Assembly: GCA_900544975.1 (NCBI GenBank)
Contig: UQXI01000008.1
Span: 1 to 64,000 of the forward strand
Origin: an uncultured Eubacteriales bacterium
Lineage (GTDB): Bacteria; Bacillota; Clostridia; Oscillospirales; Oscillospiraceae
Direction of reading: 5' to 3'
DNA: 64,000 bases
Positions 52,396 through 61,932 of the stretch are shown one piece after another; position 1 is the stretch's first letter; each line of letters opens with the position of its first letter. The notes under the pieces are model-generated. The model did not search any database and was not told the origin of the DNA. It saw only the letters and a program-made list of their open reading frames with translations. The position numbers and the translations under genes are program-made.

Positions 52396-52435
52396 AAATC
52401 ACCTTTGAAATTGTGGACTAATGGAGGTTAATGAC

Positions 52436-53119
52436 ATGAAAAAGCTGATAACCATTTTACTCGCCTTGACCATGCTTTGCGGCTTGGCCGCCTGTGGGGG
52501 GGAGAAACAGACGAACAGTGAGCCCACGCCCCCGGCGGCGACTCCTCCCACAGAGTCGGAGTCCCATCCCTCCCCGGAGATGCCATCCGAAACGCCGGAG
52601 CCTGTTTCCTCGCCTGAAGCGGAGGGGAAGGGCAAAGTGCTGGTGGCCTATTTTTCCGCTACCGGGAACACCCGGCCCCTGGCAGAATACATCGCCGAGG
52701 CCCAGGACGCTGAACTCTATGAGATCATCCCCGAAACGCCCTACACCGACGCCGACTTGGACTGGCACGACTCAGCCAGCCGCACTACCCTTGAAATGAA
52801 CAACCCCGATTCCCGCCCGGTTATCTCTGGCTCAGTGGAGAACATGGACGATTACGACATTGTGTTTCTGGGCTACCCCATCTGGTGGGGAGGCGCTCCC
52901 CACATCATCCGTACCTTTTTGGAAAGCTACGATTTCAGCGGCAAAACCATCGTGCCTTTCTGTACCTCTGGCAGCAGCGGGATCGGTTCCAGCGCGACCG
53001 ACCTCCACGATCTGGCCCCGGACGCCACATGGCTGGATGGGAGCCGGTTTAGTGCCGGGACTTCTCGTGATACCATAACAGAGTGGGTCAATTCTCTGGA
53101 ACTGGATATCCAAGCCTGA
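52436..53119 (+). CDS. Flavodoxin-like lipoprotein
   Basis: The 227-aa product has a lipoprotein signal peptide with lipobox LAAC (Cys near residue 20), a Pro/Ser/Glu tether (about 25-65), and a flavodoxin-fold domain. The FMN phosphate loop is YFSATGNTRPLAEYI, and the isoalloxazine-side loops FLGYPIWWGGAPHI and PFCTSGSSGIGSS are clear. It should therefore be an FMN protein tethered outside the membrane, possibly carrying electrons to an extracellular acceptor or reducing flavin or quinone. GGAGG precedes the ATG at 52436. It follows the broken alcohol dehydrogenase gene by 40 bases and was probably its operon partner under the LysR regulator. Confidence 0.9.
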   Translation: MKKLITILLALTMLCGLAACGGEKQTNSEPTPPAATPPTESESHPSPEMPSETPEPVSSPEAEGKGKVLVAYFSATGNTRPLAEYIAEAQDAELYEIIPETPYTDADLDWHDSASRTTLEMNNPDSRPVISGSVENMDDYDIVFLGYPIWWGGAPHIIRTFLESYDFSGKTIVPFCTSGSSGIGSSATDLHDLAPDATWLDGSRFSAGTSRDTITEWVNSLELDIQA

Positions 53120-53139
53120 CAAACCCAATCAGTTGAAGA

Positions 53140-53179
53140 TAGCGGGAGAAAACACGGAAATTTGTGTCTTCTCCCGCTA
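53140..53179. terminator. Hairpin after flavodoxin-like gene
   Basis: TAGCGGGAGAA and TTCTCCCGCTA pair, extended inward by an imperfect ACAC/GTGT stem with a loop of about 8 bases. It begins about 20 bases after the stop codon but has no strong T-run. Confidence 0.55.
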
Positions 53180-53226
53180 AAATATTAGGGACAATTCTAT
53201 AAAAAGCTATTTTGCAACAGGCCCAC

Positions 53227-53265
53227 TGTATTTCTTTCGGGGTTGCCTCTTAGTGAGACAGTCCC
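53227..53265. repeat. IS-end-like repeat, copy 2
   Basis: This matches 41011-41049 at all but two of 39 positions (GGGGTTGCC for GGGGCTGCC and CAGTCC for CAGCCC). There is no transposase nearby, so it looks like a solo end left after deletion. Confidence 0.6.
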
Positions 53266-53444
53266 GTGAACAGTGCCAGTATAACATATTTTTTCCTGTC
53301 ATCGGCAAAGCTGTTCCATTTTTGGGCATGATATTAGTTTGCTGGCTTTTTCTAAGCCTACAGGATGACCACGTTCTTACCCGGTAAACCGATAAAGGGC
53401 GGGTAGACTTCACCAAATAGGAAAATATCCAAGGCCTGGCCTGT

Positions 53445-56400
53445 TCAGAAAGAAATCATTGAAAAGCGCATGATGATGGTAGCGATTTGGGCCCGCAGGG
53501 CCGTTCCTTTGGGAGCCAGTTGCGTCTTGGACATGCCCTGAATCAACCCGGTTCCCACAGCCCAGGTCATGGCCTCCCTGGCCCAACCGCTGATGCTGCC
53601 AGCATCTGTGTAGGGGGAAAGGTCTGCTGCCGCTTGGGTATTCATGCCAGCGTAAACAGCATAGCGGTAAAGGAAGGTGGCCGTCTGTTCTCTGGTCACG
53701 GCCCGGTTGGGGGCAAATTGCGTCTGAGACATCCCCTTCACCACACCGTGATTTGCCGCCCAAATGACGGCTTTGCCATAGTAAGCATTGGGCTGCACAT
53801 CCGCAAAGGGATTTGCGAGGCCGTCCACCGACGGCTCCCCTGCTAATCTGTATAAAATCGTTACCACCTGGCCGCGGGTCAGGGTGCCCATTGGTTGAAA
53901 GGTTGTCGCAGACATACCTACCATGAGGCCGGTATTCAGCGCATAGTCTACGCCTTCATGGTACCATTCCTTCGGATTCAAATCGGTAAACGCCCGGCTG
54001 GGGCAATTCGCTCCACCGTCGCAAACGCCTGTAGCTGGAATGGACTCGACCCGTTCTGCACCGCACAGGACACAGGTGTAGGTGATTTCTCCGTCCTCGG
54101 TCCCTGTGGCAGGCTTTGTAACGGTGCCTTCGTCCCAGACATGCTGGCCGGTGGCGGGGATCGGCTCCGTTTTCGTCTCGCCGCATAGGGCGCAGCGATG
54201 GGTGATCTCGCCCGCCTCCATACAGGTGGGTACTCTGGTAACAGTGCCCTCGTCCCAGCTATGCTGGCCGGTGGCGGGAATTTCCTCCGTCCTTGTCTCG
54301 CCGCACAGGGTGCAGCAATGGATGATCTCGCCCGGCTCCACACAGGTGGGCGCTTTGGTAACGGCGCCCTCATCCCACAGGTGGTCTTCATAAATCGTCA
54401 AATCCAGGGTCGCTGTGGGGATGTGGTACTGTACGCCCGTCTGGCCGTCCCGGTTTTGATACATTTCCTCATATTCCCCAAGGCCATAGGAGAGGGTGAA
54501 TTCCGTATCCTCCCCAGTGAGGGGTTCCCGGGAGAAGGAGACGTCCTTTGTTACATCCGCTCTGACCCCGTTGGCATACTTCGCCATCACCCGGAGGCCG
54601 TTGGCGTCAAAGGTCTGGCCCACTTCATACACCACAGTCTCCGGTTCTGCTTCTATCGTCAGCTCCGTAATGACGCTACCCACGCACATAAGATAACCAG
54701 AGTCATTTTTAAAGTACAGATTCCCCTGGGCGTCGGCGATGGGACTGCAAATGGCATACTGGGCCTGGGCCCCATGTGGTGTGAACAGAACATAGCAGGT
54801 TTCTACGGTGTGGGTCTGTCCACCGGAGGTATAGGTCTCCGTGGTGAGATATTCGTGGTCTGGCGCAGTCTGCCCCGCCTTGTCCCGCAGGACCCGGAGC
54901 TTGCCCGGGGTGTAATTGTCCAGGAAATACACATAGACATACTCCGTATCCGCCTCATAGGCCGTGGTGAGTAAGCCGCTGGTCTGGGGATATCCCTGGG
55001 TAGGGACGGAATAGGCCACCTGCCAGGCCGTCAGGTCAATGACGGAGATGTTGTGGCCGGAGTAAGCGCCAAACTGGGCGGTTCCCGATACACCCACGTA
55101 GGCCCGGCCATGGTACACCACCGGGGTGGAGGTAGACATGGGCGGGGTGGAAGCGTTGTTGGAGCCGTTGCTTAAGGGAATCCGCTTCATGGAGCCGTCT
55201 CGGAATGTTCCGTTGGCATCCACCTGAATTCCATAGAAGTCGCCGCCCTTGGAGGTGAAATAGTAAGCGTCAGTGTCCTGATCATAGCAGACGGTACTCC
55301 GCAGATCGCCCACGCCGGAGGCCGTCTGACAATCCAACACCGCTCCTGTCCGGGGGTTCAGGGACACAATGTCGCCATGCCCTTTGATATAGCCGCTGTC
55401 GCCGTCGTCCGTAGTCACCAGCAGGAAATTGTCCGCCACATAGGCCCCTGCCCAATAGAAGCCCTTGTCCGTATACGTCCAGGAGGCCTGCTTTGGCTCT
55501 TTGCCCTGGGTGGTATCTTCGTCGGTGACGGAAATACAGACGAAATTCGCCTGTTTCACCTCGGAGTTCCAGAAACCGGTGTAGAGATAGCCGTCTTTAT
55601 AGGTGATGGGGCAGTTGGGCTGGCCCCCCAGAGGATCGGCGTAGAGCCAGAGGGATTCCAGCGTCTCCGCGTCAAAGGCCTGCACGGAACCATTGGAGAG
55701 CCCCACGAAAATCATGCCCTCGCCGTAGGCTGGAGGTGTGATGGAAAAGCTGGAAGCGTGATCCATCTCCCGGGACAAAAGCACCTCGCCGGTGTTTTTA
55801 TCCACCTTCATGACGGAATTATTGGCATAGGTGTACAGCACGTCTCCCACCAGAATGGGAGAGCCAACGCCTCCACCGGACATTCCCTCTCCGATGCGGT
55901 TGGCCCAGGTGAGGACGGCCTCTTCCGCTTTCACAGGAACAGGTGCGTCGGTGACGGCATTGTTCTGGGAATTCCCTCGGAAGCTGATCCAGTCTCCTTC
56001 CTGGGCGATATCCTTCCGGGTGTTTTCCGGTGCTTTTTCCAACGTGACGGAAATCGCCCTGTTCGCTTCCCCGGCGGCAAAGGAGGCCATCTGGGTCACA
56101 TAGCCATAGGCCGTGACGGTGTAGGTATAGCTTCCGTTGGTATTGAGGATATACTTCCCGGCGTTGTCCGGCCAGACCCGGCTCCCGGTAAGATCATCCT
56201 TCAGAAAAACCACGGCGTCGGCGGGGGAAACCTGGAAGACCGTTTCCACAGGGGGGAGCTTTTCCAGCCGGATGGTATAGATCTGGGAAATCGCGGCCTC
56301 CCGGGAAATCTGAATGGATATGGTTTCCTCCTTCCGGGAGGTATCCAGCGGCAAGGTGATCTGCTGCGCCTCCTGTACGGGAAGGACGCTGTAATCCAGG

Positions 56401-58604
56401 GTTTCCTGATTTGCGCCGCAGGAGGCCGTCACCGTGAAAGCGTTGTCGTTTCCGCTGCCGGTGCTGAGCAGCTTGACATCCAATGTGACGGAGGACTGCG
56501 TCTGGCCCACGGCCACTTTGTACGCCAGCGTCTCCTTGTCAAATTTGGGGGTTTCCTCCGCATTGTCCTGTTTGAGAACCAGAGCCTGCCCTTCCGTGGA
56601 AAGCGCCAGATCGTTTAATTGCAGCAGCCGTTGGGCCGTCAGAAAATAGTCCTGGTAATAGGTGACGCCGCCGCTTTCCCGGCTGACTTCCAGCCGCATT
56701 TCGTTGCCCTCGCCAGAAGCGCCCAGGAAGGTCGTGGAGGACTTAAACTTGCCGCTGACCGCATTCAGTGTCCGCAGGCCGTAGGCGTCGTTCCAATACC
56801 GGTAGTCGGGGTAATAACCGTTGATGGCGCAGTCTCCGGCAGCGTCAGCCAGCGTCGCCAAAACGCCGAAGGAGGTCACATTGGAGCCTACCTGATAGGT
56901 ATAGGCGTGGCAGTCCGGTGAAAAGGCTTTATCCGACTGGAAGGCCACTGTTTTGGTGGGGCCCACATGGAGGCCCGAGAGCCAGTCTCCGGTTTCCGGC
57001 GTGGGTACGGGCACGGTCAAGCCACCGGAGGCCGTGAACAAGGCTGTGGTGTGATACCAGGTGTTTTTTGTAGACACATAGGTGTACGCCTCGCCGGGCA
57101 CCAGGGCAAAAACCGTCTTGTCATTGCTCTGGCGCTTGGGGGCAATCACAGCGCCCGCAGTGTTCACGACTTCCAAATTCACCCCGGCGTCATGGGTCAG
57201 GGTGACGTCCACAGAGGCGACTTTTGTGATATGCAAGGTATACACGGTGCTCTGGCCGTTGGCGTGAGACACCTCTACAGCAATCTCCCCGCCATCCGTC
57301 GCGGGAACCTCCACCACGCTGTCCCTTACCCCGTTTACCGTCACGGCTGTGTCGGCACACAGAGCCGTGGGTGAAACGGTCAGCGCATCGGAAACCGTTG
57401 TAACATTGTAAGACGTTACGGCAGGGTCAAAGCCCAGCGGCAGCAGGGTGCCATCTCCGGTAACTTCCAAGGCGGACAAGGTGGGCACCCGGACAAGCTC
57501 CATGGAATAAACCTGGTACTGTTCAAAGCTGCCATCTGTCATTCGGGCTTCCAGTACAACGCTGTTGCCTTCCATGCTGTTCGGAGGAAACATTTTTGTT
57601 AAAGCCGTCTGTTTACTGAGCCAGGTGCGCCGGGCCGCGCCCTCTGTACCAGCCAGATACACGCCGCAGGCGGCGGTATCCACCCCTTCCCCAGGGGTGA
57701 TGTAAGGGAAGAGATTTCCTATGGCATAGTCCGGTATGTAATAGGTATTCCCCTGGCGCTCCACAGCAGCCCAGTCGTTACCGCTGCCGGTACTCAAATC
57801 CACGTCGGCAATCCAGATGCCATCAGGAAGGGTAGCGGTCAGCGTCTGGGCGCCTGTCACGGTCACAGAGCCCCGAACATGGCTGATATTCCCATCGAAA
57901 ATGTCGAAGGTATAGCTGCCGGGAATCAGGCCGACAGTTGTATCCTGCTCCACTGTGGTGACGTTTCCGAACTCGCCGGTAAAGGTGGCGTTTACTGCGT
58001 TAAGCCGCTCCTGGCCCTGGGTGATTTCCAAAGTAACCGGCACCGTTTTCCCGCTCAGGTAGGCCTCATAATCATCCATGGCCTGCCGCAAATCGGCAGC
58101 CAGTGTCTCCGCCTGGCTGGCGGTAGCGCCGTAGAGCGCTTTCCGGGCAGCGTCATAGGCGTTTTGGGCCGTGGCATACGACTGGACGCCATTGGGACTG
58201 TCGTTGTAGGCAGCCATGACGGACAGGAGATTCAGATACTGCGGGGAATACTGATCCTGATAGGAGGTAAAGCAGACTACCGTGACGGTATCCGCCGCCG
58301 CGTCCAGATCGTAGCCCCCCTGGTCATAGAACAGAGTGTAATTGTCCGCTGTCCCGTCAATGGCAGAGACAAAGCCCGTATCAATTCCCTCAAAGCTGTG
58401 CCCAGAGTTTTTTAAGGCCGTGCGGATTGTGTCCCCTTGCTGATAAGAAACGCTGGTAGGCTCAATCACCACCTGCTCCTGGGTGATAACGGCCAGGACA
58501 AGCTGTCCCGCTTGGGAAGCGCCTGCCGCATCCACCACCGGCGAACAGGAAAGTGCCAGCGCCAGCAGACAGGCCAGGATTCTTTTCGATGTGTTCCGTC
58601 TCAT
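53445..58604 (-). CDS. SLH/PQQ-propeller multidomain surface protein
   Basis: The 1719-aa protein has a signal peptide (1-30) and a beta-grasp-like N-terminal domain (about 35-118). A helical segment (140-185) and several beta-sandwich modules follow, including a cadherin-like repeat (TLSALEVTGDGTLLPLGF near 378). A PQQ-type beta-propeller runs from about 872 to 1310 (WISFRGNSQNNAVTDAP, VDKNTGEVLLSREM, SVQAFDAETLESLWLY). A Big3-type Ig domain (about 1318-1370), three Cys-rich 40-residue repeats (about 1405-1525), and three SLH repeats (about 1540-1719) complete it. It is the last gene of a five-gene operon with a transglutaminase, DUF58 protein, MoxR ATPase and terpenoid-cyclase-fold protein. 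The ATG at 58604 follows AAGGAGGAG. It may be the surface substrate or effector of that system (inference). Confidence 0.87.
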   Translation of the reverse strand: MRRNTSKRILACLLALALSCSPVVDAAGASQAGQLVLAVITQEQVVIEPTSVSYQQGDTIRTALKNSGHSFEGIDTGFVSAIDGTADNYTLFYDQGGYDLDAAADTVTVVCFTSYQDQYSPQYLNLLSVMAAYNDSPNGVQSYATAQNAYDAARKALYGATASQAETLAADLRQAMDDYEAYLSGKTVPVTLEITQGQERLNAVNATFTGEFGNVTTVEQDTTVGLIPGSYTFDIFDGNISHVRGSVTVTGAQTLTATLPDGIWIADVDLSTGSGNDWAAVERQGNTYYIPDYAIGNLFPYITPGEGVDTAACGVYLAGTEGAARRTWLSKQTALTKMFPPNSMEGNSVVLEARMTDGSFEQYQVYSMELVRVPTLSALEVTGDGTLLPLGFDPAVTSYNVTTVSDALTVSPTALCADTAVTVNGVRDSVVEVPATDGGEIAVEVSHANGQSTVYTLHITKVASVDVTLTHDAGVNLEVVNTAGAVIAPKRQSNDKTVFALVPGEAYTYVSTKNTWYHTTALFTASGGLTVPVPTPETGDWLSGLHVGPTKTVAFQSDKAFSPDCHAYTYQVGSNVTSFGVLATLADAAGDCAINGYYPDYRYWNDAYGLRTLNAVSGKFKSSTTFLGASGEGNEMRLEVSRESGGVTYYQDYFLTAQRLLQLNDLALSTEGQALVLKQDNAEETPKFDKETLAYKVAVGQTQSSVTLDVKLLSTGSGNDNAFTVTASCGANQETLDYSVLPVQEAQQITLPLDTSRKEETISIQISREAAISQIYTIRLEKLPPVETVFQVSPADAVVFLKDDLTGSRVWPDNAGKYILNTNGSYTYTVTAYGYVTQMASFAAGEANRAISVTLEKAPENTRKDIAQEGDWISFRGNSQNNAVTDAPVPVKAEEAVLTWANRIGEGMSGGGVGSPILVGDVLYTYANNSVMKVDKNTGEVLLSREMDHASSFSITPPAYGEGMIFVGLSNGSVQAFDAETLESLWLYADPLGGQPNCPITYKDGYLYTGFWNSEVKQANFVCISVTDEDTTQGKEPKQASWTYTDKGFYWAGAYVADNFLLVTTDDGDSGYIKGHGDIVSLNPRTGAVLDCQTASGVGDLRSTVCYDQDTDAYYFTSKGGDFYGIQVDANGTFRDGSMKRIPLSNGSNNASTPPMSTSTPVVYHGRAYVGVSGTAQFGAYSGHNISVIDLTAWQVAYSVPTQGYPQTSGLLTTAYEADTEYVYVYFLDNYTPGKLRVLRDKAGQTAPDHEYLTTETYTSGGQTHTVETCYVLFTPHGAQAQYAICSPIADAQGNLYFKNDSGYLMCVGSVITELTIEAEPETVVYEVGQTFDANGLRVMAKYANGVRADVTKDVSFSREPLTGEDTEFTLSYGLGEYEEMYQNRDGQTGVQYHIPTATLDLTIYEDHLWDEGAVTKAPTCVEPGEIIHCCTLCGETRTEEIPATGQHSWDEGTVTRVPTCMEAGEITHRCALCGETKTEPIPATGQHVWDEGTVTKPATGTEDGEITYTCVLCGAERVESIPATGVCDGGANCPSRAFTDLNPKEWYHEGVDYALNTGLMVGMSATTFQPMGTLTRGQVVTILYRLAGEPSVDGLANPFADVQPNAYYGKAVIWAANHGVVKGMSQTQFAPNRAVTREQTATFLYRYAVYAGMNTQAAADLSPYTDAGSISGWAREAMTWAVGTGLIQGMSKTQLAPKGTALRAQIATIIMRFSMISF
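54030..54388 (-). repeat. Three 120-base tandem repeats (Cys-rich domain)
   Basis: Three units of about 40 codons encode WDEGTVTKxPTCxExGEIxH followed by CxLCGETxTEEIPATGQHxW. The DNA identity between units is high, so they arose by recent duplication. The third unit has lost its first cysteine (PATGTEDGEITYTC). Confidence 0.8.
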
Positions 58605-58628
58605 ATTGCTCCTCCTTCAATATAGTGG

Positions 58629-60848
58629 CTAGATAACGATACACTGTATCCACCTGGCCCAAACACGCTTGGGCCAGGGAGTACACCCATTCCAACTGCG
58701 CAGAACCGCATCCAGGGCCTCCATCGCCTGCCGCCGGTGGGACTCTGTGGCCCCGTGGTCGCTGAAGCAAAGCTCCGCTCCCAAGGCCAGTGCGGCTTCC
58801 ACCTTTTCTTCTTCCACCGGGGCGAGGAGTGCGGTGATCTCCGCCCCCCGCCGGGTGATGGGCAGGTTTCTCTCCGGCAAACCCATGTGCAGCAGAATCT
58901 CCCCGGCGTAGCGCAGACAATCCAGGCTGGCCGCCCGGGTCTCGCCGGTAGAGAAAGCTTGAATCCGCCGCCGCAGCCTCCCCCGCAGAAGCAGGGCGCG
59001 TGTGGCCAGCAGCAGCAAAACCAATGCCGGGAGCATCCAAAGGAGCCAGATGGGCAGCTCCCCGGAGTCAGAGCCTGTATCCGGCCGTCGCTCCTGTTGA
59101 ATCGGAATCTCCCGCTGTTGTGTTTGTGAAAGCACCGGCTCGGTCTGAGAAAGTCCGCTCAGCTCTTGACTGCCGCCGCCAGTGGGCATGGCGTAAGTAA
59201 TTTCCTCTTTATGGTTTGGCGTGGTGTCGAAGGGAATCCACCCGACCCCATCCAGATAGATTTCCGTCCAGGCGTGGCTGTTTTCCTGGGTCAGCACCAG
59301 GGCCTCGCCGGGTTCCGCCCCCTCGATCTGGCGCTGGGGAAGCAGATACCCCTCCACATACCGGGCGGGGATGCCGCAGCAGCGCATAAGCAGCGTAGTC
59401 AAGGTGGCGTACTGCACGCTGTAGCCCCGGGGATTGATGGTCAGAAGGTACTCCAGAAATGGTTTTCCGCTGCTGGACATGACCGCGCGCTCGTCGTAGG
59501 TCAGGCAGGTATCCAGAAGGGCCTGTACCTCCTGCCGGGCCTGTGCCGTGGTCATGACTTCCGCGGGCAACACAAACCGCTCCGAAAGCAGCCGGTAAGT
59601 TTCCTCCGGAACGGTCAGGAACTGTTCGTAAACCCAGTCCCGGTAAGCGGCTTCCCCGTCGGTGTAGTTGCTGTCACCCATCCCGGCGGCCAGATCCGCC
59701 TGTATCAGATAGCTGTCCGCCACGGAGTACAGATCGCCGGACAGGGCTTTCCTGGGGGATAGGCCCTCTCCCAGCAGGGCGCAGGCGTCGGCTTCCAGGC
59801 CGTCGGCCCCGTATGGCACGTAGGCACAGGCTCTGCAGGCGTCCAACACCTGGATGGAAAAGACAGACGGCTCCCCAACGTCCAGGCTGGCCGCTGCGGC
59901 GCCCATCTGGGTGGCGGGGCTGAAACGATCCCGCTGCAAAGCATACAAAAGCCCGGCCCTCTCCGCCAGGGCTTCCGTGTCGGTTGGCTCCCAGCCCCCC
60001 TCCGTATATGTGCCGCCCACAAAGCCCCGGATATAAAGGGGACTCCAGACGTCCATGGAAACCTCCAGCGCCGGTTCCCTGCCGGGGGAGAAGGGGCCCA
60101 GGTTTTCCAGCCGTCCCTCAGGCATGGGATTGGGCGCCGGCTCATACCGCAGAGCATGAATTCGGGCGGACAGCGCAATTCCGGCGCTGTGCCAATCCGG
60201 GACAACGCCCACCCACGCGAACACACCGGCTACCAGTCCCAGGAGAAGGGCCGCCGCCGCAAGGGGTCTGCCCGTCCCCCCGCTCAGACGCCCAGTCAGA
60301 AGCAGCGTCCCTGCCAGATACAGCGCCAGCCAGACGCCGGTCTCCCAAATTCCGCACAGACACAGAAGCAGCACCGCCGGGACGCACAGGAAATGGGGGA
60401 GACCCCGGCCATACCGGATGGCAGCCCCCGTCACAACGCCCAGCAGCAGGGAGAGCAGCGCCGCCGTCAGGGAATTCATACCGCTGGTTTCATACGGCGG
60501 ATAATAGTATCCCGTTTTCTGGGTGAGAAGACTCCGTGCGTTCCCCACCAGAGCGGCCAAGCCGTTGGTCAGTTGTTCCCAGCCCAGCAGACAGGCCAGA
60601 AACGCCGCAGCGCACAGGCCCAAAGCCGTCCATCGCTGCCAGGCGCGCTCCCAGGACAGCAGAATCACCGCCACCGCAGCGCACAAACCGACCGCCTGCC
60701 AGGCCGCGCCCCAGTCCAGCGCCGCCAGTCCCCACAGTCCCAAAAACACCGGAACCACCGGAAGGAGCAGGGACAGTCGCTGGGAAAAAGAATCAGTCTC
60801 CCGCTGCCGCCCCACTGTAAGCCGCAACACGGTTTTTTTCGGTTTCAA
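58629..60848 (-). CDS. Membrane-bound transglutaminase-like protein
   Basis: A 739-aa protein with about six N-terminal membrane helices (residues 25-215), an extracytoplasmic transglutaminase-core domain and one further helix (about 595-615) before a cytoplasmic tail. The catalytic triad is visible: Cys in MRCCGIPARYVEGY (about 487), His in ENSHAWTEIY (about 525) and Asp in WIPFDTTPNH (about 540). This TgpA-like layout is typical of proteins encoded with MoxR and DUF58. The start is TTG at 60848, with GAGG five bases upstream, eight bases after the DUF58 stop. It may crosslink or cleave surface proteins; the SLH protein encoded next is a candidate substrate. Confidence 0.9.
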   Translation of the reverse strand: MKPKKTVLRLTVGRQRETDSFSQRLSLLLPVVPVFLGLWGLAALDWGAAWQAVGLCAAVAVILLSWERAWQRWTALGLCAAAFLACLLGWEQLTNGLAALVGNARSLLTQKTGYYYPPYETSGMNSLTAALLSLLLGVVTGAAIRYGRGLPHFLCVPAVLLLCLCGIWETGVWLALYLAGTLLLTGRLSGGTGRPLAAAALLLGLVAGVFAWVGVVPDWHSAGIALSARIHALRYEPAPNPMPEGRLENLGPFSPGREPALEVSMDVWSPLYIRGFVGGTYTEGGWEPTDTEALAERAGLLYALQRDRFSPATQMGAAAASLDVGEPSVFSIQVLDACRACAYVPYGADGLEADACALLGEGLSPRKALSGDLYSVADSYLIQADLAAGMGDSNYTDGEAAYRDWVYEQFLTVPEETYRLLSERFVLPAEVMTTAQARQEVQALLDTCLTYDERAVMSSSGKPFLEYLLTINPRGYSVQYATLTTLLMRCCGIPARYVEGYLLPQRQIEGAEPGEALVLTQENSHAWTEIYLDGVGWIPFDTTPNHKEEITYAMPTGGGSQELSGLSQTEPVLSQTQQREIPIQQERRPDTGSDSGELPIWLLWMLPALVLLLLATRALLLRGRLRRRIQAFSTGETRAASLDCLRYAGEILLHMGLPERNLPITRRGAEITALLAPVEEEKVEAALALGAELCFSDHGATESHRRQAMEALDAVLRSWNGCTPWPKRVWARWIQCIVI

Positions 60849-60855
60849 CTGAGCC

Positions 60856-61932
60856 TCAACTCCAACTCAAATTTCTCAGGGCTTCCGCAGCCGTCTCCGG
60901 TGTGAAGCCATCCTGTCCCAGAATCAGCGTCTTGCACGGGGCCGCTCCGGAAAAGCCCTCTTCCGGATACCGGGTTCCCAGGTAAAGCACCCGCCCGGCC
61001 CTGGGTGCGCCGCAGGTATGCAGGTACAACTCGCTGCCTCCCATGCCGGTCATGGTTCGGGAGCGCAGAAGGGCCCCCACGGCCTCTGGCAGCCGCTCCT
61101 GGGTCACGTCAAAGCGCTCAATGGTCTCCCCATGATTCCAGCACAGGCGGAAGGAAACGCCCTGGTCACACAGCGCCTGGCTGATAGACGCTGCCGCCTC
61201 CATCAGCGTGTCCGCCTGGCTGGGTTCCAGCGTGCCCCAGGTTCTGTCCACCAGGAAAAGGAGGGACTGCTCCACCGGGCAGGCCGGTTCCCGTACCAGG
61301 AGGGTCTCCCGTTTGGAGGTCAGCTTCCAGTGAATCTGGCTCAGGCTGTCCCCCGGCACATATTCCCGGATTTGATAGACCTCGGTTCTGTCCAGTCCGC
61401 GTCTGTCCTGAGCGTACTCCTGACAATCTTCCGGATAGGCCGGGGCGGATTCCAGGGTAACCGTCACCGGAAAGGTACGCGGCATGACCAGGATTCGCTT
61501 TGTGACGGCAGTGGGAACGGGAACGGGCAGCAGACCCCAAAAGTCCCAAAGCCACGCCCGCTCCACACGGCATTCCAGGCAGCCGCACCAGGGGCTTTCC
61601 AGGGTCATGGCTTTCTCGCCGGTGAACAGGATCCGGCTTTTCACCGCTTCTCCCGCGACTGTGTTTTCCACCGCCAATCGGACGCTTATCGGCCCGGTGG
61701 GAATCCAGCCTCCGGTACGGCGCAAACTCAGGGAAAAGGGCGTCCCTTTTTCCGCAACAGACGGGGCCTCCATGCGCAGGGACACCTTTCCTCTGGCCAG
61801 CCATGCAATGCACCAGGAAACCAGGGGGAGTATCACACAGCAGCCCAGCCCGGAGGCGAAGCCCGCCCCGGGGGACAGTAGGCAGCCCAGTAGGCAGCCC
61901 ACCGCGAGGCACAGCCAAACAAGCCGCCTCAT
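60856..61932 (-). CDS. DUF58 membrane protein
   Basis: The 358-aa product has two N-terminal membrane helices (about 4-45) and a DUF58 domain with YQIREYVPGDSLSQIHWKLT, the diagnostic region of the family, within a von Willebrand A-like fold. DUF58 proteins are regularly encoded beside MoxR ATPases and are thought to act as their membrane targets. The ATG at 61932 overlaps the MoxR stop as ATGA; a longer frame from 62133 lies inside the MoxR gene and is rejected. It couples MoxR to the transglutaminase gene downstream. Confidence 0.9.
   Translation of the reverse strand: MRRLVWLCLAVGCLLGCLLSPGAGFASGLGCCVILPLVSWCIAWLARGKVSLRMEAPSVAEKGTPFSLSLRRTGGWIPTGPISVRLAVENTVAGEAVKSRILFTGEKAMTLESPWCGCLECRVERAWLWDFWGLLPVPVPTAVTKRILVMPRTFPVTVTLESAPAYPEDCQEYAQDRRGLDRTEVYQIREYVPGDSLSQIHWKLTSKRETLLVREPACPVEQSLLFLVDRTWGTLEPSQADTLMEAAASISQALCDQGVSFRLCWNHGETIERFDVTQERLPEAVGALLRSRTMTGMGGSELYLHTCGAPRAGRVLYLGTRYPEEGFSGAAPCKTLILGQDGFTPETAAEALRNLSWS

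Larger units (their letters stand above)
53120..53444. other. Intergenic region with hairpin and IS-end-like repeats
   Basis: No gene is supported. It contains a 16-bp hairpin (53140-53179, TAGCGGGAGAAAACAC with its partner) just after the flavodoxin-like gene, a half-site TTTTGCAACAGGCCC at 53212-53226, and the second copy of the IS-end-like repeat. Confidence 0.6.

Noticed and set aside
53207..53416. A 69-codon minus-strand frame near the IS-end-like repeat
   Set aside because: It is mostly made of the repeat sequence, has no ribosome site and no recognisable domain.
54030..54388. 120-base direct repeats as a possible CRISPR or integron array
   Set aside because: They are coding, in frame and encode one protein repeat family.
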